From contig DAOUDG010000055.1 of assembly GCA_034431435.1 (NCBI GenBank), positions 1-29,853 of the forward strand: a stretch of 29,853 nucleotides of DNA, read 5' to 3'. The notes under the pieces are model-generated. The model saw only the letters and a list, made by a program, of their open reading frames with translations, ran no database searches and was not told where the DNA came from. Shown one piece after another: positions 7,291-15,240 of this stretch; within the stretch, counting starts at the first letter, position 1, and the number at the start of each line of letters is the position of its first letter. Source of the DNA: JAHCIE01 sp034431435. Its GTDB lineage: Bacteria > Chloroflexota > Anaerolineae > Epilineales > JAHCIE01. Both the position numbers and the translations under genes were made by a program.

Positions 7291-8379
7291 ATGAACATTG
7301 GAGTCCCCCGCGAACGACGGTCGGACGAGCACCGCGTTGGGTTGACCCCCACGCGCGTCGAGATGCTCACCCGCGCCGGCCATCGTTGCTACGTCGAGCA
7401 CAGCGCCGGATTGGGAGCAGGCTTCCAGGATGACGCCTACGTGCGGGCCGGGGCGCAGATTGTCTATTCCCCCGAGGAGGTCTTCGGTCGCGCCGACCTC
7501 GTCATCAAGGTAGCCCGCCCCACCGCCGAGGAAGGCCAATGGCTGCGGCCAGGCCAGACCATCATGGCATTCTGGCATCTCGCTACAGCCTCCAGCGAGA
7601 AGCTGCAACGGCTGCGTGACCGCCACATCAGCGCCATCGCCTACGAGCAGATTCGTAATGACGACGGTTCCGCACCCATCTTGCGCCCGATGAGCCAGAT
7701 CGCGGGCCGCATGTCGGCCCATATCGCGGCCGGCCTGCTTCAGAACAATCAGGGTGGACGCGGCGTCCTGATGGGCGGCCTGCCGGGCGTTCCCCCCGCC
7801 GAGGTGGTCATCCTGGGCGCGGGCACAGCCGGCATGGCTGCCGCGCGCGCCTTCATCGGCCTCGGCGCCTCGGTCTACATCCTCGACCGCGACGTCACCC
7901 ACCTGGAACGCGTCTTCGACTACGAGCAACGCCGCGTGACCACCATGATGGCCCACCGCCACAACGTCGAGAAGGTTGTCAAGTTCGCCGATGTCGTGGT
8001 GGGCGCGGTTCTGGTCCCTGGCGCGCGAACGCCCGTCCTGGTAACGCGGGACATGGTCCGCACCATGCGCCGCCGCGCCGTCATCCTCGACATCGATATC
8101 GACCAGGGCGGCTGTATCGAGACCGCCCGGCCGACCACGCACCAGACGCCGACCTACCTCGTCGACGAGGTCATTCATTTCTGCGTGCCGAACCTGGCCG
8201 GCGTCTTAGGTCGCACCGCGTCCCACGCCCTCGCCATCGCCACATGGCCCTACGTCCAACACATCACCGAGCATGGACTCGACGCGGCCATCACCCACAG
8301 CCCATCGCTGCAACGCGGGATCGCCATCCGCGACGGCGAGGTGGTCGCCCTCGACAGCCGGCCTGAGGTGTCGCTATGA
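7291..8379 (+). CDS. Alanine dehydrogenase-like NAD-dependent enzyme
   Basis: A 362-residue member of the alanine dehydrogenase / transhydrogenase alpha family, which oxidatively deaminates L-alanine to pyruvate and ammonia. Substrate-binding Arg15 (EHRVGLTP), Lys73 (VIKVARPT), catalytic His96 (FWHLA) and Asp271 (DIDQGGCIET) are present. The Rossmann motif GAGTAGMAAA starts at residue 176. The ATG at 7291 follows CAGGAG and gives the family start MNIGVPRE; the open frame from 7147 is leader. One difference from typical Ald: the usual VPN-M-PGAVPRTST segment reads VPNLAGVLGRTAS, so substrate preference may differ. It overlaps the CoA-transferase gene by 4 nt (ATGA). Confidence 0.85.
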   Translation: MNIGVPRERRSDEHRVGLTPTRVEMLTRAGHRCYVEHSAGLGAGFQDDAYVRAGAQIVYSPEEVFGRADLVIKVARPTAEEGQWLRPGQTIMAFWHLATASSEKLQRLRDRHISAIAYEQIRNDDGSAPILRPMSQIAGRMSAHIAAGLLQNNQGGRGVLMGGLPGVPPAEVVILGAGTAGMAAARAFIGLGASVYILDRDVTHLERVFDYEQRRVTTMMAHRHNVEKVVKFADVVVGAVLVPGARTPVLVTRDMVRTMRRRAVILDIDIDQGGCIETARPTTHQTPTYLVDEVIHFCVPNLAGVLGRTASHALAIATWPYVQHITEHGLDAAITHSPSLQRGIAIRDGEVVALDSRPEVSL

Positions 8380-9680
8380 ACTGGCTTGAGATGTACCGCG
8401 ACCGAGTCAAGACGGCCCCGGAGGCGGCCAAGACAATCGCCTCCCACACACGCCTGTTCCTGACCGGCAACTGCTCAGTCCCCCAGACCGTCCTGGCCGC
8501 GCTGGTCGACCGCGCCCCCCAGCTCGAGGGCGTCGAGATCGTCCAGCTCCTGACCATCGGCCCGGCCGACTACGTTGCCTCCGAACTGGCCGGTCACCTC
8601 CGCGTCAACACCCTGTTCATCAGCGACAACGTTCGTCCCGCCGTCAACGACTGCCGCGCCGACTTCACACCCTGCTTCCTCTCGGAGATTCCGAATCTGT
8701 TCCGTAGCGGGCGGCTACCCCTCGACATCGCCCTCATCCAGGTGTCGCCACCCGACGAGCATGGCTTCTGCTCCTTCGGTGTCGAGGTAGGCTGCACCAA
8801 GCCCGCCGCTCAAGCCGCGCGCCGCGTCATCGCCGAGATCAACCCGGCCATGCCGCGCACGCTGGGTGATTCCTTCATCCACGTCTCCAAGCTCGATACC
8901 ATCGTGCTAGCCGACTACCCGCTGCCCCAGGTATCGATGGCCTCCACCGACCCCATCACCGAGCGCATCGCCGACCACGTCGCCAGCCTCATCCCCGACG
9001 GCGCAACCCTCCAGACCGGCATCGGCGCCGTCCCCGACGCCGTGCTGAAGCGACTGGTGAACCATCGCGACCTGGGGGTGCATACCGAGTTGTTCTCCGA
9101 CGGTGTCATCGACCTCGTCAACCGCGGCGTCATCAATGGTGAGCGCAAGACCATCCATAATGGCAAGGTGGTTGCTGGCTTCATGATCGGAACCCAACGC
9201 CTCTACGACTTCGCCCACGACAACCCCATCGTCGAGCTGCATCCTACCGATTATGTCAACGATCCCTTTGTCATCGCCCAGAATCACGCCCAGGTAGCCA
9301 TCAACTCGGCCATCGAAGTCGACATCACCGGCCAGGTATGCGCCGACAGCATCGGGACGCGCCTCTACAGCGGCGCCGGCGGCCAGGTGGACTTCATTTA
9401 CGGCGCGTCCCGCTCCAAGGGCGGCATTCCGATTATCGCCCTTCCCAGCGTGCTGCATCGCAAGGGTCATCCTCCCTTGAGCCGCATCGTCCCCACCCTC
9501 AAGGTTGGCGCGGGGGTCGTCACCTCGCGCAATCATGTGCATTACGTCATCACCGAACATGGCATCGCCGACCTGTACGGGAAGACCATCGCCCAGCGCG
9601 TCGAGGCCCTTATCCAGGTCGCAGCGCCGGAGTTCCGCGATGACCTGACCGCCCAGGCGCGCGAGATGCGCTACCTGTAA
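8376..9680 (+). CDS. Acetyl-CoA hydrolase/transferase family (4-hydroxybutyrate CoA-transferase-like)
   Basis: A 434-residue family I CoA-transferase with the Cat2/AbfT layout. Glu238, in the segment GVHTELFSDGVIDLVNRG, sits at the family's catalytic glutamate that forms the CoA thioester intermediate. Other matches are IQVSPPDEHGFCSFG, the glycine-rich GAGGQVDFIYGASRSKGG segment and VTEHGIADL-like VITEHGIADLYGK. It should move CoA between acetyl- or butyryl-CoA and a short organic acid. The ATGA overlap couples it to the dehydrogenase, which suggests one amino-acid or amine catabolic step pair. The exact acid is not readable from sequence. Confidence 0.88.
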   Translation: MNWLEMYRDRVKTAPEAAKTIASHTRLFLTGNCSVPQTVLAALVDRAPQLEGVEIVQLLTIGPADYVASELAGHLRVNTLFISDNVRPAVNDCRADFTPCFLSEIPNLFRSGRLPLDIALIQVSPPDEHGFCSFGVEVGCTKPAAQAARRVIAEINPAMPRTLGDSFIHVSKLDTIVLADYPLPQVSMASTDPITERIADHVASLIPDGATLQTGIGAVPDAVLKRLVNHRDLGVHTELFSDGVIDLVNRGVINGERKTIHNGKVVAGFMIGTQRLYDFAHDNPIVELHPTDYVNDPFVIAQNHAQVAINSAIEVDITGQVCADSIGTRLYSGAGGQVDFIYGASRSKGGIPIIALPSVLHRKGHPPLSRIVPTLKVGAGVVTSRNHVHYVITEHGIADLYGKTIAQRVEALIQVAAPEFRDDLTAQAREMRYL

Positions 9681-9691
9681 CGCGACGACGA

Positions 9692-9734
9692 CGGGCGAAG
9701 GCCGCATGGGAATCCCGTGGTGGGCCTTCGCCCG
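9692..9734 (+). terminator. Long hairpin after the CoA-transferase
   Basis: A 12-bp stem CGGGCGAAGGCC (9692-9703) / GGCCTTCGCCCG (9723-9734) with a second stem (CATGGG / CCCGTG) in the loop. No T run follows. The rest of the gap to 9897 holds a C-rich stretch and an AT-rich patch (TACAAT, TATAGAT around 9809-9820) with no -35 I can support. Confidence 0.6.
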
Positions 9735-9897
9735 TGGTCGCAATACATCGTGAAGAAATCTCCACCTCGCACAGCGTCTTCTCCCCCCCACCCCTCGCCG
9801 CTTAGGCATACAATATAGATAAGCCTCAAGAGCCTCGCGGCCAATGGCCGCTTCTCATATCGCACCTCATTCAATGGCGAATGAAAGGGGTATAGCC

Positions 9898-10845
9898 ATG
9901 TTGCGCACGATTCTTGTTCCACTGGACGGCTCACAGTTGAGCGAACAGGCGCTACCTATTGCCGGGCCTCTCGCCGCCACCATGGGCGCCAGGCTACTCC
10001 TCGTTCGCGCCGCCTGGGTGCCGCACCTCGCAGACCTGTCCCCCGAAGATGCCGAAATCCACTCCATCGAGGTCGCCGAGGACTACCTGGCCGCCGTCAA
10101 GGCGCGCCTCGAGGCCGACGGTCTGGTGGTGGACACGGCCATTCCCTTCGCGCCAGCCGGCGAAGGTATCTTGATCGAGATCGACCTCCACCGCCCCGAC
10201 CTGGTCGTCATGTCGACCCACGGTCGCTCCGGCATTTCCCGTTTGCTGTTCGGCTCAGTCGCCGAGGCGGTTGCCGCCCGCAGTCCAGCGCCGGTCCTGC
10301 TCGTCCGTGTCGCCCGCGCCGAGCTACCTATCCAGCCCATCAAGCCGCAGCCCACGATTCTGGTCCCCGTGGATGGCTCCGCCTTTGCCGAGACGGCCCT
10401 CAGCAGTGCGAAGGAACTCGCGCTGGCTCTCGATGGCGAGTTGGTGCTCATGCGCGTCGTCGTCCCACCACCCCAGTGGGTTGACCCCATGGTCGTCCTG
10501 CCCTATCCCAACGCAGAGGCCACTACTCGCGAGGGGATTGACGCTCAAACCTATCTGGCGAACCTCGTCGCCCAGTTGCAGGCCGAGGGGATACGCGCTC
10601 GCGGCGTTGTGCAGTTCGGGCGCGCGGCCGACACCATCCTGCGCGAGTGCCAGGCCTGCGAAGCTGATCTGATCGTAATGACCACTCACGCCCGCACCGG
10701 CTGGAATCGCGCGGTCTTCGGGAGCGTGGCGATGGGCATTCTGTACCACACCGATCGTCCCCTCCTCCTGGTCCACCCAAAGGCAGAGCGCGCGGGCGCC
10801 GCACAAGAGCATGCCCAGGACCCGCCGTTCCTGATTCACGCGTAA
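9898..10845 (+). CDS. Tandem universal stress protein (two UspA domains), first copy
   Basis: A 315-residue protein with two UspA domains, about residues 1-140 and 152-300, each opening with ILVP-[LV]-DGS. UspA domains bind ATP or AMP and help cells survive starvation, redox or hypoxic stress. Domain 1 keeps the nucleotide loop STHGRSGISRLLFGS (Gly109, Gly119-Ser120). Domain 2 reads TTHARTGWNRAVFGS, with Ala265 in place of the loop glycine. The ATG at 9898 follows GAAAGGGG and yields the family start LRTILVPLDGS. The frame is open from 9844, but that extension lacks family similarity. The second copy follows after 10 nt. Confidence 0.9.
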   Translation: MLRTILVPLDGSQLSEQALPIAGPLAATMGARLLLVRAAWVPHLADLSPEDAEIHSIEVAEDYLAAVKARLEADGLVVDTAIPFAPAGEGILIEIDLHRPDLVVMSTHGRSGISRLLFGSVAEAVAARSPAPVLLVRVARAELPIQPIKPQPTILVPVDGSAFAETALSSAKELALALDGELVLMRVVVPPPQWVDPMVVLPYPNAEATTREGIDAQTYLANLVAQLQAEGIRARGVVQFGRAADTILRECQACEADLIVMTTHARTGWNRAVFGSVAMGILYHTDRPLLLVHPKAERAGAAQEHAQDPPFLIHA

Positions 10846-10855
10846 GGAGAGCGCC

Positions 10856-11797
10856 ATGTATCGCAAGATTCTGGTCCCTTTGGATGGGTCCATCTTTAGC
10901 GAGCGGGCCTTACCCCTCGCTACCACCATCGCCCGCGCAACGGATGGGACCATCGAGTTGGTTCGCGCCGCCTGGATGCCCAGTCTGCCGGCCCAGGACC
11001 CCATCGACGCCCAGGTGCGCGCCGTCCGCGAGGCACGAGCCTATCTCGAAGCCGTCGGCGATGAGTTGCGCGCTCAGGGGCTGGATGCTGAACTGAGCGT
11101 CCCCTTCGCCCTGGCCGACGCCGGCATCCTGCGTGAGATCGGGCGACGCCAGGCCGACGTCGTGATCATGGCTTCGCACCGCAAACCGACGCCTGAGCAA
11201 AAAGTGTACGGCTCGGTGGCGCAGGCCGTTCTGGCGAAGAGTCCAGTGCCAGTCATTGTCATGCGTGTCGATGAGGCCATTGCCCGCCCTGAGACCAAGA
11301 CCGGTGGGCCGGAGATCCTCGTCCCCCTGGATGGCTCCTCCTTCGCAGAAGCGGCCGTTCCCTTTGCCGCCGACCTGGCCCGCGCTCTGGGCTGGACCCT
11401 GGTTCTGCTCCGCGTGCTACCCGATCCCAATCAGTCGGGCATCAAGCCAGCCACGTATCTGGAGGAAGAGGCTCGCGCCGTCAGCTACCTCGTCGAACTT
11501 GCCACCCCACTGCGCCACACGGGCTTGAAGGTCCAGACCGAGATCAAGACGGGGTCGACCTCGCCCACCATCCTCCGCGAGAGCGAGACGCGCCACACTG
11601 GCCTGATTGCCATGGCCACCCACGGCCTGAGCGGCGTCCAGGAAATGCTGTTCGGCAGTGTGACGATGGATGTACTCCGCAACACTCAGTTGCCCCTTAT
11701 GCTTGTTCGCCCGCCCCAGATGCCGCCGCGCCCAGCGCGGGCGGCCGACCTGGGCATGAAGGCCGAAGACCTGGCCGATAGCATCCCGAATCGCTAA
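10856..11797 (+). CDS. Tandem universal stress protein (two UspA domains), second copy
   Basis: A 313-residue, two-domain UspA protein homologous to the preceding gene (shared RAAWMP/RAAWVP, SVPFA/AIPFA and DGSxFAE segments), so the pair is an old gene duplication. Here domain 1 has lost the nucleotide loop glycine (SHRKPTPEQKVYGS, Arg109) while domain 2 keeps it (THGLSGVQEMLFGS, Gly257). This is the opposite pattern to the first copy. Start ATG follows AAGGAGA. It is probably co-transcribed with the first copy and ended by the hairpin at 11828. Confidence 0.9.
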   Translation: MYRKILVPLDGSIFSERALPLATTIARATDGTIELVRAAWMPSLPAQDPIDAQVRAVREARAYLEAVGDELRAQGLDAELSVPFALADAGILREIGRRQADVVIMASHRKPTPEQKVYGSVAQAVLAKSPVPVIVMRVDEAIARPETKTGGPEILVPLDGSSFAEAAVPFAADLARALGWTLVLLRVLPDPNQSGIKPATYLEEEARAVSYLVELATPLRHTGLKVQTEIKTGSTSPTILRESETRHTGLIAMATHGLSGVQEMLFGSVTMDVLRNTQLPLMLVRPPQMPPRPARAADLGMKAEDLADSIPNR

Positions 11798-11827
11798 TAC
11801 CCACATCGCATGTGGCCCTCCCAATAC

Positions 11828-11863
11828 TGAACCTCCCGCCGGGCTAACCCTGCGGGAGGTTCA
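11828..11863. terminator. Bidirectional terminator between usp and coaX
   Basis: A perfect 12-bp stem TGAACCTCCCGC / GCGGGAGGTTCA with a 12-nt loop, placed between convergent genes. T-rich flanks are short on both strands. Confidence 0.7.
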
Positions 11864-11893
11864 TCGTTCGGAGCGCCGGAGCCAGCCGGGCCA

Positions 11894-12661
11894 CTACGCG
11901 GGGCGGTTCATCTCATAGATGAGCCGCAGGCCGGTCAGTGTCAGGTTGGCGTCGATGCGGTCCAGGCACGTTGTATTCGGCGCAATGATCTCAGCGCGGT
12001 CGCCGGTCGCAATGACCGTCGCCTCAGCCCCTAGCTCCGCCTTGAGTCGCGCTACCATCCCCTCCACCAGCCCCACGTAGCCGTAGACCAGCCCCGACTG
12101 CAACGACTGCACCGTATTACGCCCAATGGGCGACGGAGGCGGCGTCAGCTCTACCAACAGCAACTGCGATGTCTGGCGGAACAAGGCCTCGGCCGCAATG
12201 TCGATACCGGGTGCGATAGCCACACCCAGGTAATCACCGTTGCCGGCGATGGCGTCGAAGGTCGTCGCCGTGGCAAAGTCCACGACGATGGCGGGCGTCC
12301 CATACTGGCGGATGGTCGCCACGGCGTTGGCGATGCGATCAGGGCCTAGCTCCCGCGGGTTGTCGATGCGCAGGCGCACCCCACTGCGCGTGCCCGGCCC
12401 AACTACGACTGGCGTACAGGCCAGCCCCTCCGCGACGCGCTCAAAGGTGCGGGTGAGCGGCGGGACCACCGACGCCAACACGACGCCGTCCACATCGCGG
12501 GCCGAGTAGCCGCCCATCTGAAACAGGCTGTCCAGCAGCACGAAGTACTCGTCGGGGGTGCGCTCGGCGCGCGTGGCGATGGTCCAGTGGCCCGCCATCT
12601 GTTCGCCGGCGAACAGGCCGATGACGATGTGGACATTGCCAATATCGAAGGCCAGGAGCAT
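11894..12661 (-). CDS. coaX: Type III pantothenate kinase
   Basis: A 255-residue ASKHA-fold kinase for the first step of CoA synthesis (pantothenate to 4'-phosphopantothenate). Family motifs are MLLAFDIGN at the start, ELGPDRIANAVA in the middle (Asp of the catalytic region), VVDFATATTFDAI and the C-terminal TGLRLIYEMN. Deviations from the usual sequence: the phosphate loop reads DIGNVH instead of DIGNT, and DFATATT instead of DFGTATT. Start ATG follows GTAGGGGGA. It lies 8 nt after the P1-peptidase gene and is the last gene of the minus-strand run. The usual birA neighbour is absent. Confidence 0.88.
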   Translation of the reverse strand: MLLAFDIGNVHIVIGLFAGEQMAGHWTIATRAERTPDEYFVLLDSLFQMGGYSARDVDGVVLASVVPPLTRTFERVAEGLACTPVVVGPGTRSGVRLRIDNPRELGPDRIANAVATIRQYGTPAIVVDFATATTFDAIAGNGDYLGVAIAPGIDIAAEALFRQTSQLLLVELTPPPSPIGRNTVQSLQSGLVYGYVGLVEGMVARLKAELGAEATVIATGDRAEIIAPNTTCLDRIDANLTLTGLRLIYEMNRPA

Positions 12662-12669
12662 GTCTCCCC

Positions 12670-13614
12670 CTACGCCAGGTCGCGGGCGGACGGCACGCCA
12701 TGCAAGCCCTCAGCGGCCTCGATGGCCCGCACCGTAGCGCGGCTGACGGCCAACGCCGCCGCCGTCGATAGGCTCAGGACATCAACCGGCTTGTCGCCCC
12801 TGGCGAGGACGAAGAGGGTATCGCCGTCGTGCATGGTATGGGTAGGGCGTATCGCCCACGCCAGACCGTCGTGGGCGGCGCGGGCCACGGCGCGCGCCTG
12901 GGCCTTGTTCAGGCCGGCGTCGGTCATCAGCACGCCGATGGTCGTGTTCAGGCCGGGCAGAGGTGGCTCAACCATCTCCTGCACCAGAACAGCCACACTA
13001 TCGACGAAGCCACCTTGCGGGGCGCGCGCCCCCGCCACGATGCGGCCGCCCTTAGGCTCCACCACATCCCCCACCGCATTCACCGCCACCAACGCCGCGA
13101 CGGTGGCCCCGACGCCGGTGGTGACCGCAGCATAGCCGATGCCGCCCTTCATCATACCCGCCGGTCCTAGCAGCTTGCCCACCGTCGCGCCGGTGCCCGC
13201 ACCGACGCTGCCCTCGGCGGGAACCGCGTTCGTCGCTGCCTGGCAGGCCGTATAGCCCGCTGCCGCGTCCGGCCATGCCACTGGCCCAAGACCCAGGTCG
13301 AACAGGATAGCCGCCGGCACGATCGGCACACGCGCCACACCGACATTGACGCCGACGCCCCGCTCGTAGAGATAGCGCATCACCCCGTCAGCCGCCCCTA
13401 AGCCAAACGCGCTACCGCCACCGAGCACCACGGCATGCACCTCGTTGACCGTATTCGCCGGGTCGAGCAAGTCCGTCTCGCGGGTGCCAGGCGCGGACCC
13501 GCGCACATCGACACCGCCCACCGCCCCCGCCTCACACAAGACAACGGTGCAGCCGGTGCCACGCTGATGGTCGGTCCAATGCCCAATGCGATATTCTCGA
13601 AGCAGGTTGGTCAT
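12670..13614 (-). CDS. P1 family (S58) self-cleaving peptidase
   Basis: A 314-residue DmpA/NylC-type hydrolase of the Ntn-like P1 family. Segments typical of the family are IGHWTD near the N-terminus, VVLGGGSAFGL, GSVGAGTGATVGK and PGLNTTIGVLMTDAGL. The Asn223-Thr224 pair in the last one matches the autocleavage site of NylC-like enzymes, which would make Thr224 the N-terminal nucleophile of the beta chain. Members are aminopeptidases, beta-peptidases or nylon-oligomer hydrolases, so the substrate is uncertain. The start fits the family N-terminus, but no clear Shine-Dalgarno precedes it. The upstream neighbour, 12 nt away, is the restriction enzyme, so its original upstream context may have been replaced. 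Confidence 0.88.
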   Translation of the reverse strand: MTNLLREYRIGHWTDHQRGTGCTVVLCEAGAVGGVDVRGSAPGTRETDLLDPANTVNEVHAVVLGGGSAFGLGAADGVMRYLYERGVGVNVGVARVPIVPAAILFDLGLGPVAWPDAAAGYTACQAATNAVPAEGSVGAGTGATVGKLLGPAGMMKGGIGYAAVTTGVGATVAALVAVNAVGDVVEPKGGRIVAGARAPQGGFVDSVAVLVQEMVEPPLPGLNTTIGVLMTDAGLNKAQARAVARAAHDGLAWAIRPTHTMHDGDTLFVLARGDKPVDVLSLSTAAALAVSRATVRAIEAAEGLHGVPSARDLA

Positions 13615-13626
13615 ACTGGAACCGTT

Positions 13627-14202
13627 CTAGATGTGATCGTTGATGCCGAGAATCAGTACCGGGATGTCGATGTCCGACACCCCGCGCTGCTCTAGGTCCC
13701 ACACGAACTGCTCGAAGTATGAGACGCCAGTCGACATTTGATCGGCGAAGTCCTTGACGGGTACAATTTCGACGCCGGCCGCTATGTACCCTAAGTTGTG
13801 GAAGATGGTCATCTTGGCGCACACGTTGTACACCATGAAGGCGTACTTCCCGAATTGCACCTCGACGCCCAGTTGCTCCTTCAGGGAGTCCAATTCTCTG
13901 AATGCACCGCGCTGGACACGTTTCGGCTGATAACCGGGCGTATAGTAACCCGTCGGATAGTCGCAGTTTACTCTTGTTGTCACCCAACCGCGAGGCTTGA
14001 ACTCCCGTGAAAAGCCGCCGTTCAATGCCCTCGGATTGTAGAGCATCCTGCCTGGCATGGTCTTCTCACGGCTCTCCTTGGTCATGAATTCAGAGGCGTC
14101 CACCGCTTCGACGATCTCCAGTATCTCCGTCAGTAGGTGCGGGTAATTCTCGGTGACAAATTCGTGTCCCCTGTTAAAGGAGTACAGGCCAGCCACTCTC
14201 AC
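13627..14202 (-). CDS. Type II restriction endonuclease, BglII/BstYI family
   Basis: A 191-residue nuclease. The segment LGVEVQFGKYAFMVYNVCAKMTIF is the BglII/BstYI core. Asp105, Glu114 and Gln116 keep the D-x8-E-x-Q spacing of the BglII active site (D84, E93, Q95 there). Further family matches are VEIVPVKDFADQMSTGVSYFEQ and VLILGI. I placed the start at the GTG of 14202: it gives the BstYI-like start MRVAGLYSFNRG, has AAGGA about 9 nt upstream and overlaps the methyltransferase stop as GTGA. An upstream GTG at 14220 is the alternative. By family it should cut a GATC-centred site such as AGATCT or RGATCY; the exact site is inference. GC content is lower than in the flanks, consistent with transfer. 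Confidence 0.88.
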   Translation of the reverse strand: MRVAGLYSFNRGHEFVTENYPHLLTEILEIVEAVDASEFMTKESREKTMPGRMLYNPRALNGGFSREFKPRGWVTTRVNCDYPTGYYTPGYQPKRVQRGAFRELDSLKEQLGVEVQFGKYAFMVYNVCAKMTIFHNLGYIAAGVEIVPVKDFADQMSTGVSYFEQFVWDLEQRGVSDIDIPVLILGINDHI

Positions 14203-15182
14203 GGCTCTCGATCCTTCCACCCCTCGGGAACCTGGGAGACTCTCTCGCGCCCGGTGGGCGTATGAACTGGCTTTCCCAAGGGTCGCCTCTTCAGTTGGCC
14301 TGAGAAGTAATCATTCAGGCGCTCCCTTGCGACCTCAATGTACTCAGCTTCCTTATCGCAACCAGCTGCTCGGCGCTGGTGCATGGCAGCGGCAACGAGA
14401 GAGGAACCCACTCCGCAGTAGGGGTCCAATACCCAATCATCCTCCGCTGTCAGGGCGAGGACGCAGCGCTCGACAAGTTCGATGGGGAACTGGCACGGGT
14501 GTATGGTCTTCTCTGGATGGTTCGACTTCACGTTGGGAATATCCCAGAGCTGCTTGTCCCACTCCTGGGCAACGAATTCCCAGACGTCCGAAGGGTTCTT
14601 CCCCAAGGGATTGCCTGAGGGAAGCCCTTTATTGGGGCCTTTGAAATGCCGCTTTCCTGGATACTTGGAGGGCACGCGAATTGGATCGAGGTTGAAAGTG
14701 TAATCACCACTCTTGGTGAACCACAGAATCGTCTCGTAGCGTCCTGAGAGGCGTTTGGACGCATGTAAACCGTGCTGAAAGTGCCAGATGATGCGGTTGC
14801 GCAGCTTCAAGCCGCGTTGTTTGAACTGGTGGTAGAAGAATATGTCGAGTGGAAAAACCTCCCCATCCTCGACGTAATTCCCGACCTGCCAGCAAATGCT
14901 GCCCTGAGGGGACAGCACACGCACCAGGTCGTCGATAACTCGGTCTTGCTGCTCTAGATAGGCCTCGATGGCCTGACGTGTCTCGTACTGCTTCCCGATG
15001 TTGTACGGGGGCGATGTCACGACAAGTTGAATACTATTGTCGGGAATCGTCCTCAGAAAGTTCGATGTATCCCCTTGATGGAGGACAATCGACCGCTGGG
15101 TTGAGAAATCAGACGCGATTCCAGGTATACCGAAGAGCGGGGCCGTCTTGTAAGTCTGGCTCATGGCTGTATTCCGGTTCAT
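14199..15182 (-). CDS. Type II DNA methyltransferase (beta class, N4-cytosine or N6-adenine)
   Basis: A 327-residue methyltransferase with catalytic motif IV TSPPYNIG at residues 56-63 placed before the AdoMet motif I (DPYCGVGSS, from residue 253). This order defines the beta class. Between them lies the variable target region, about residues 160-220. HPCQFPIELVERC (motif X region) is also standard. The BglII partner enzyme makes N4-methylcytosine, so the same is likely here, but the motif alone does not exclude N6-adenine. The ATG at 15182 follows GGAGG. It precedes and is translationally coupled to the nuclease (GTGA overlap), so protection is made first. No controller (C) protein gene is visible. 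Confidence 0.9.
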   Translation of the reverse strand: MNRNTAMSQTYKTAPLFGIPGIASDFSTQRSIVLHQGDTSNFLRTIPDNSIQLVVTSPPYNIGKQYETRQAIEAYLEQQDRVIDDLVRVLSPQGSICWQVGNYVEDGEVFPLDIFFYHQFKQRGLKLRNRIIWHFQHGLHASKRLSGRYETILWFTKSGDYTFNLDPIRVPSKYPGKRHFKGPNKGLPSGNPLGKNPSDVWEFVAQEWDKQLWDIPNVKSNHPEKTIHPCQFPIELVERCVLALTAEDDWVLDPYCGVGSSLVAAAMHQRRAAGCDKEAEYIEVARERLNDYFSGQLKRRPLGKPVHTPTGRERVSQVPEGWKDREP

Positions 15183-15240
15183 CGTGGTAGCCTCCAGAGT
15201 CTTGGATAGCCGATGCTCTCTTGGCTACGAGGAGGGTTGC

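Noticed and set aside
6967..8178. 403-codon ORF on the minus strand across the alanine-dehydrogenase-like gene
   Set aside because: It lies antisense to a gene with clear family motifs; its translation is low-complexity His/Asp/Gly text without domains, as expected from a GC-rich antisense frame.
8907..9809. 300-codon minus-strand ORF over the CoA-transferase
   Set aside because: Antisense shadow of a well-supported gene; no motif, no ribosome site.
13627..15182. Restriction-modification pair as part of a larger phage-defence island
   Set aside because: The flanking genes (DUF1028, P1 peptidase, CinA, CoaX) are ordinary metabolism genes; no other defence genes, integrase or attachment repeats are visible.
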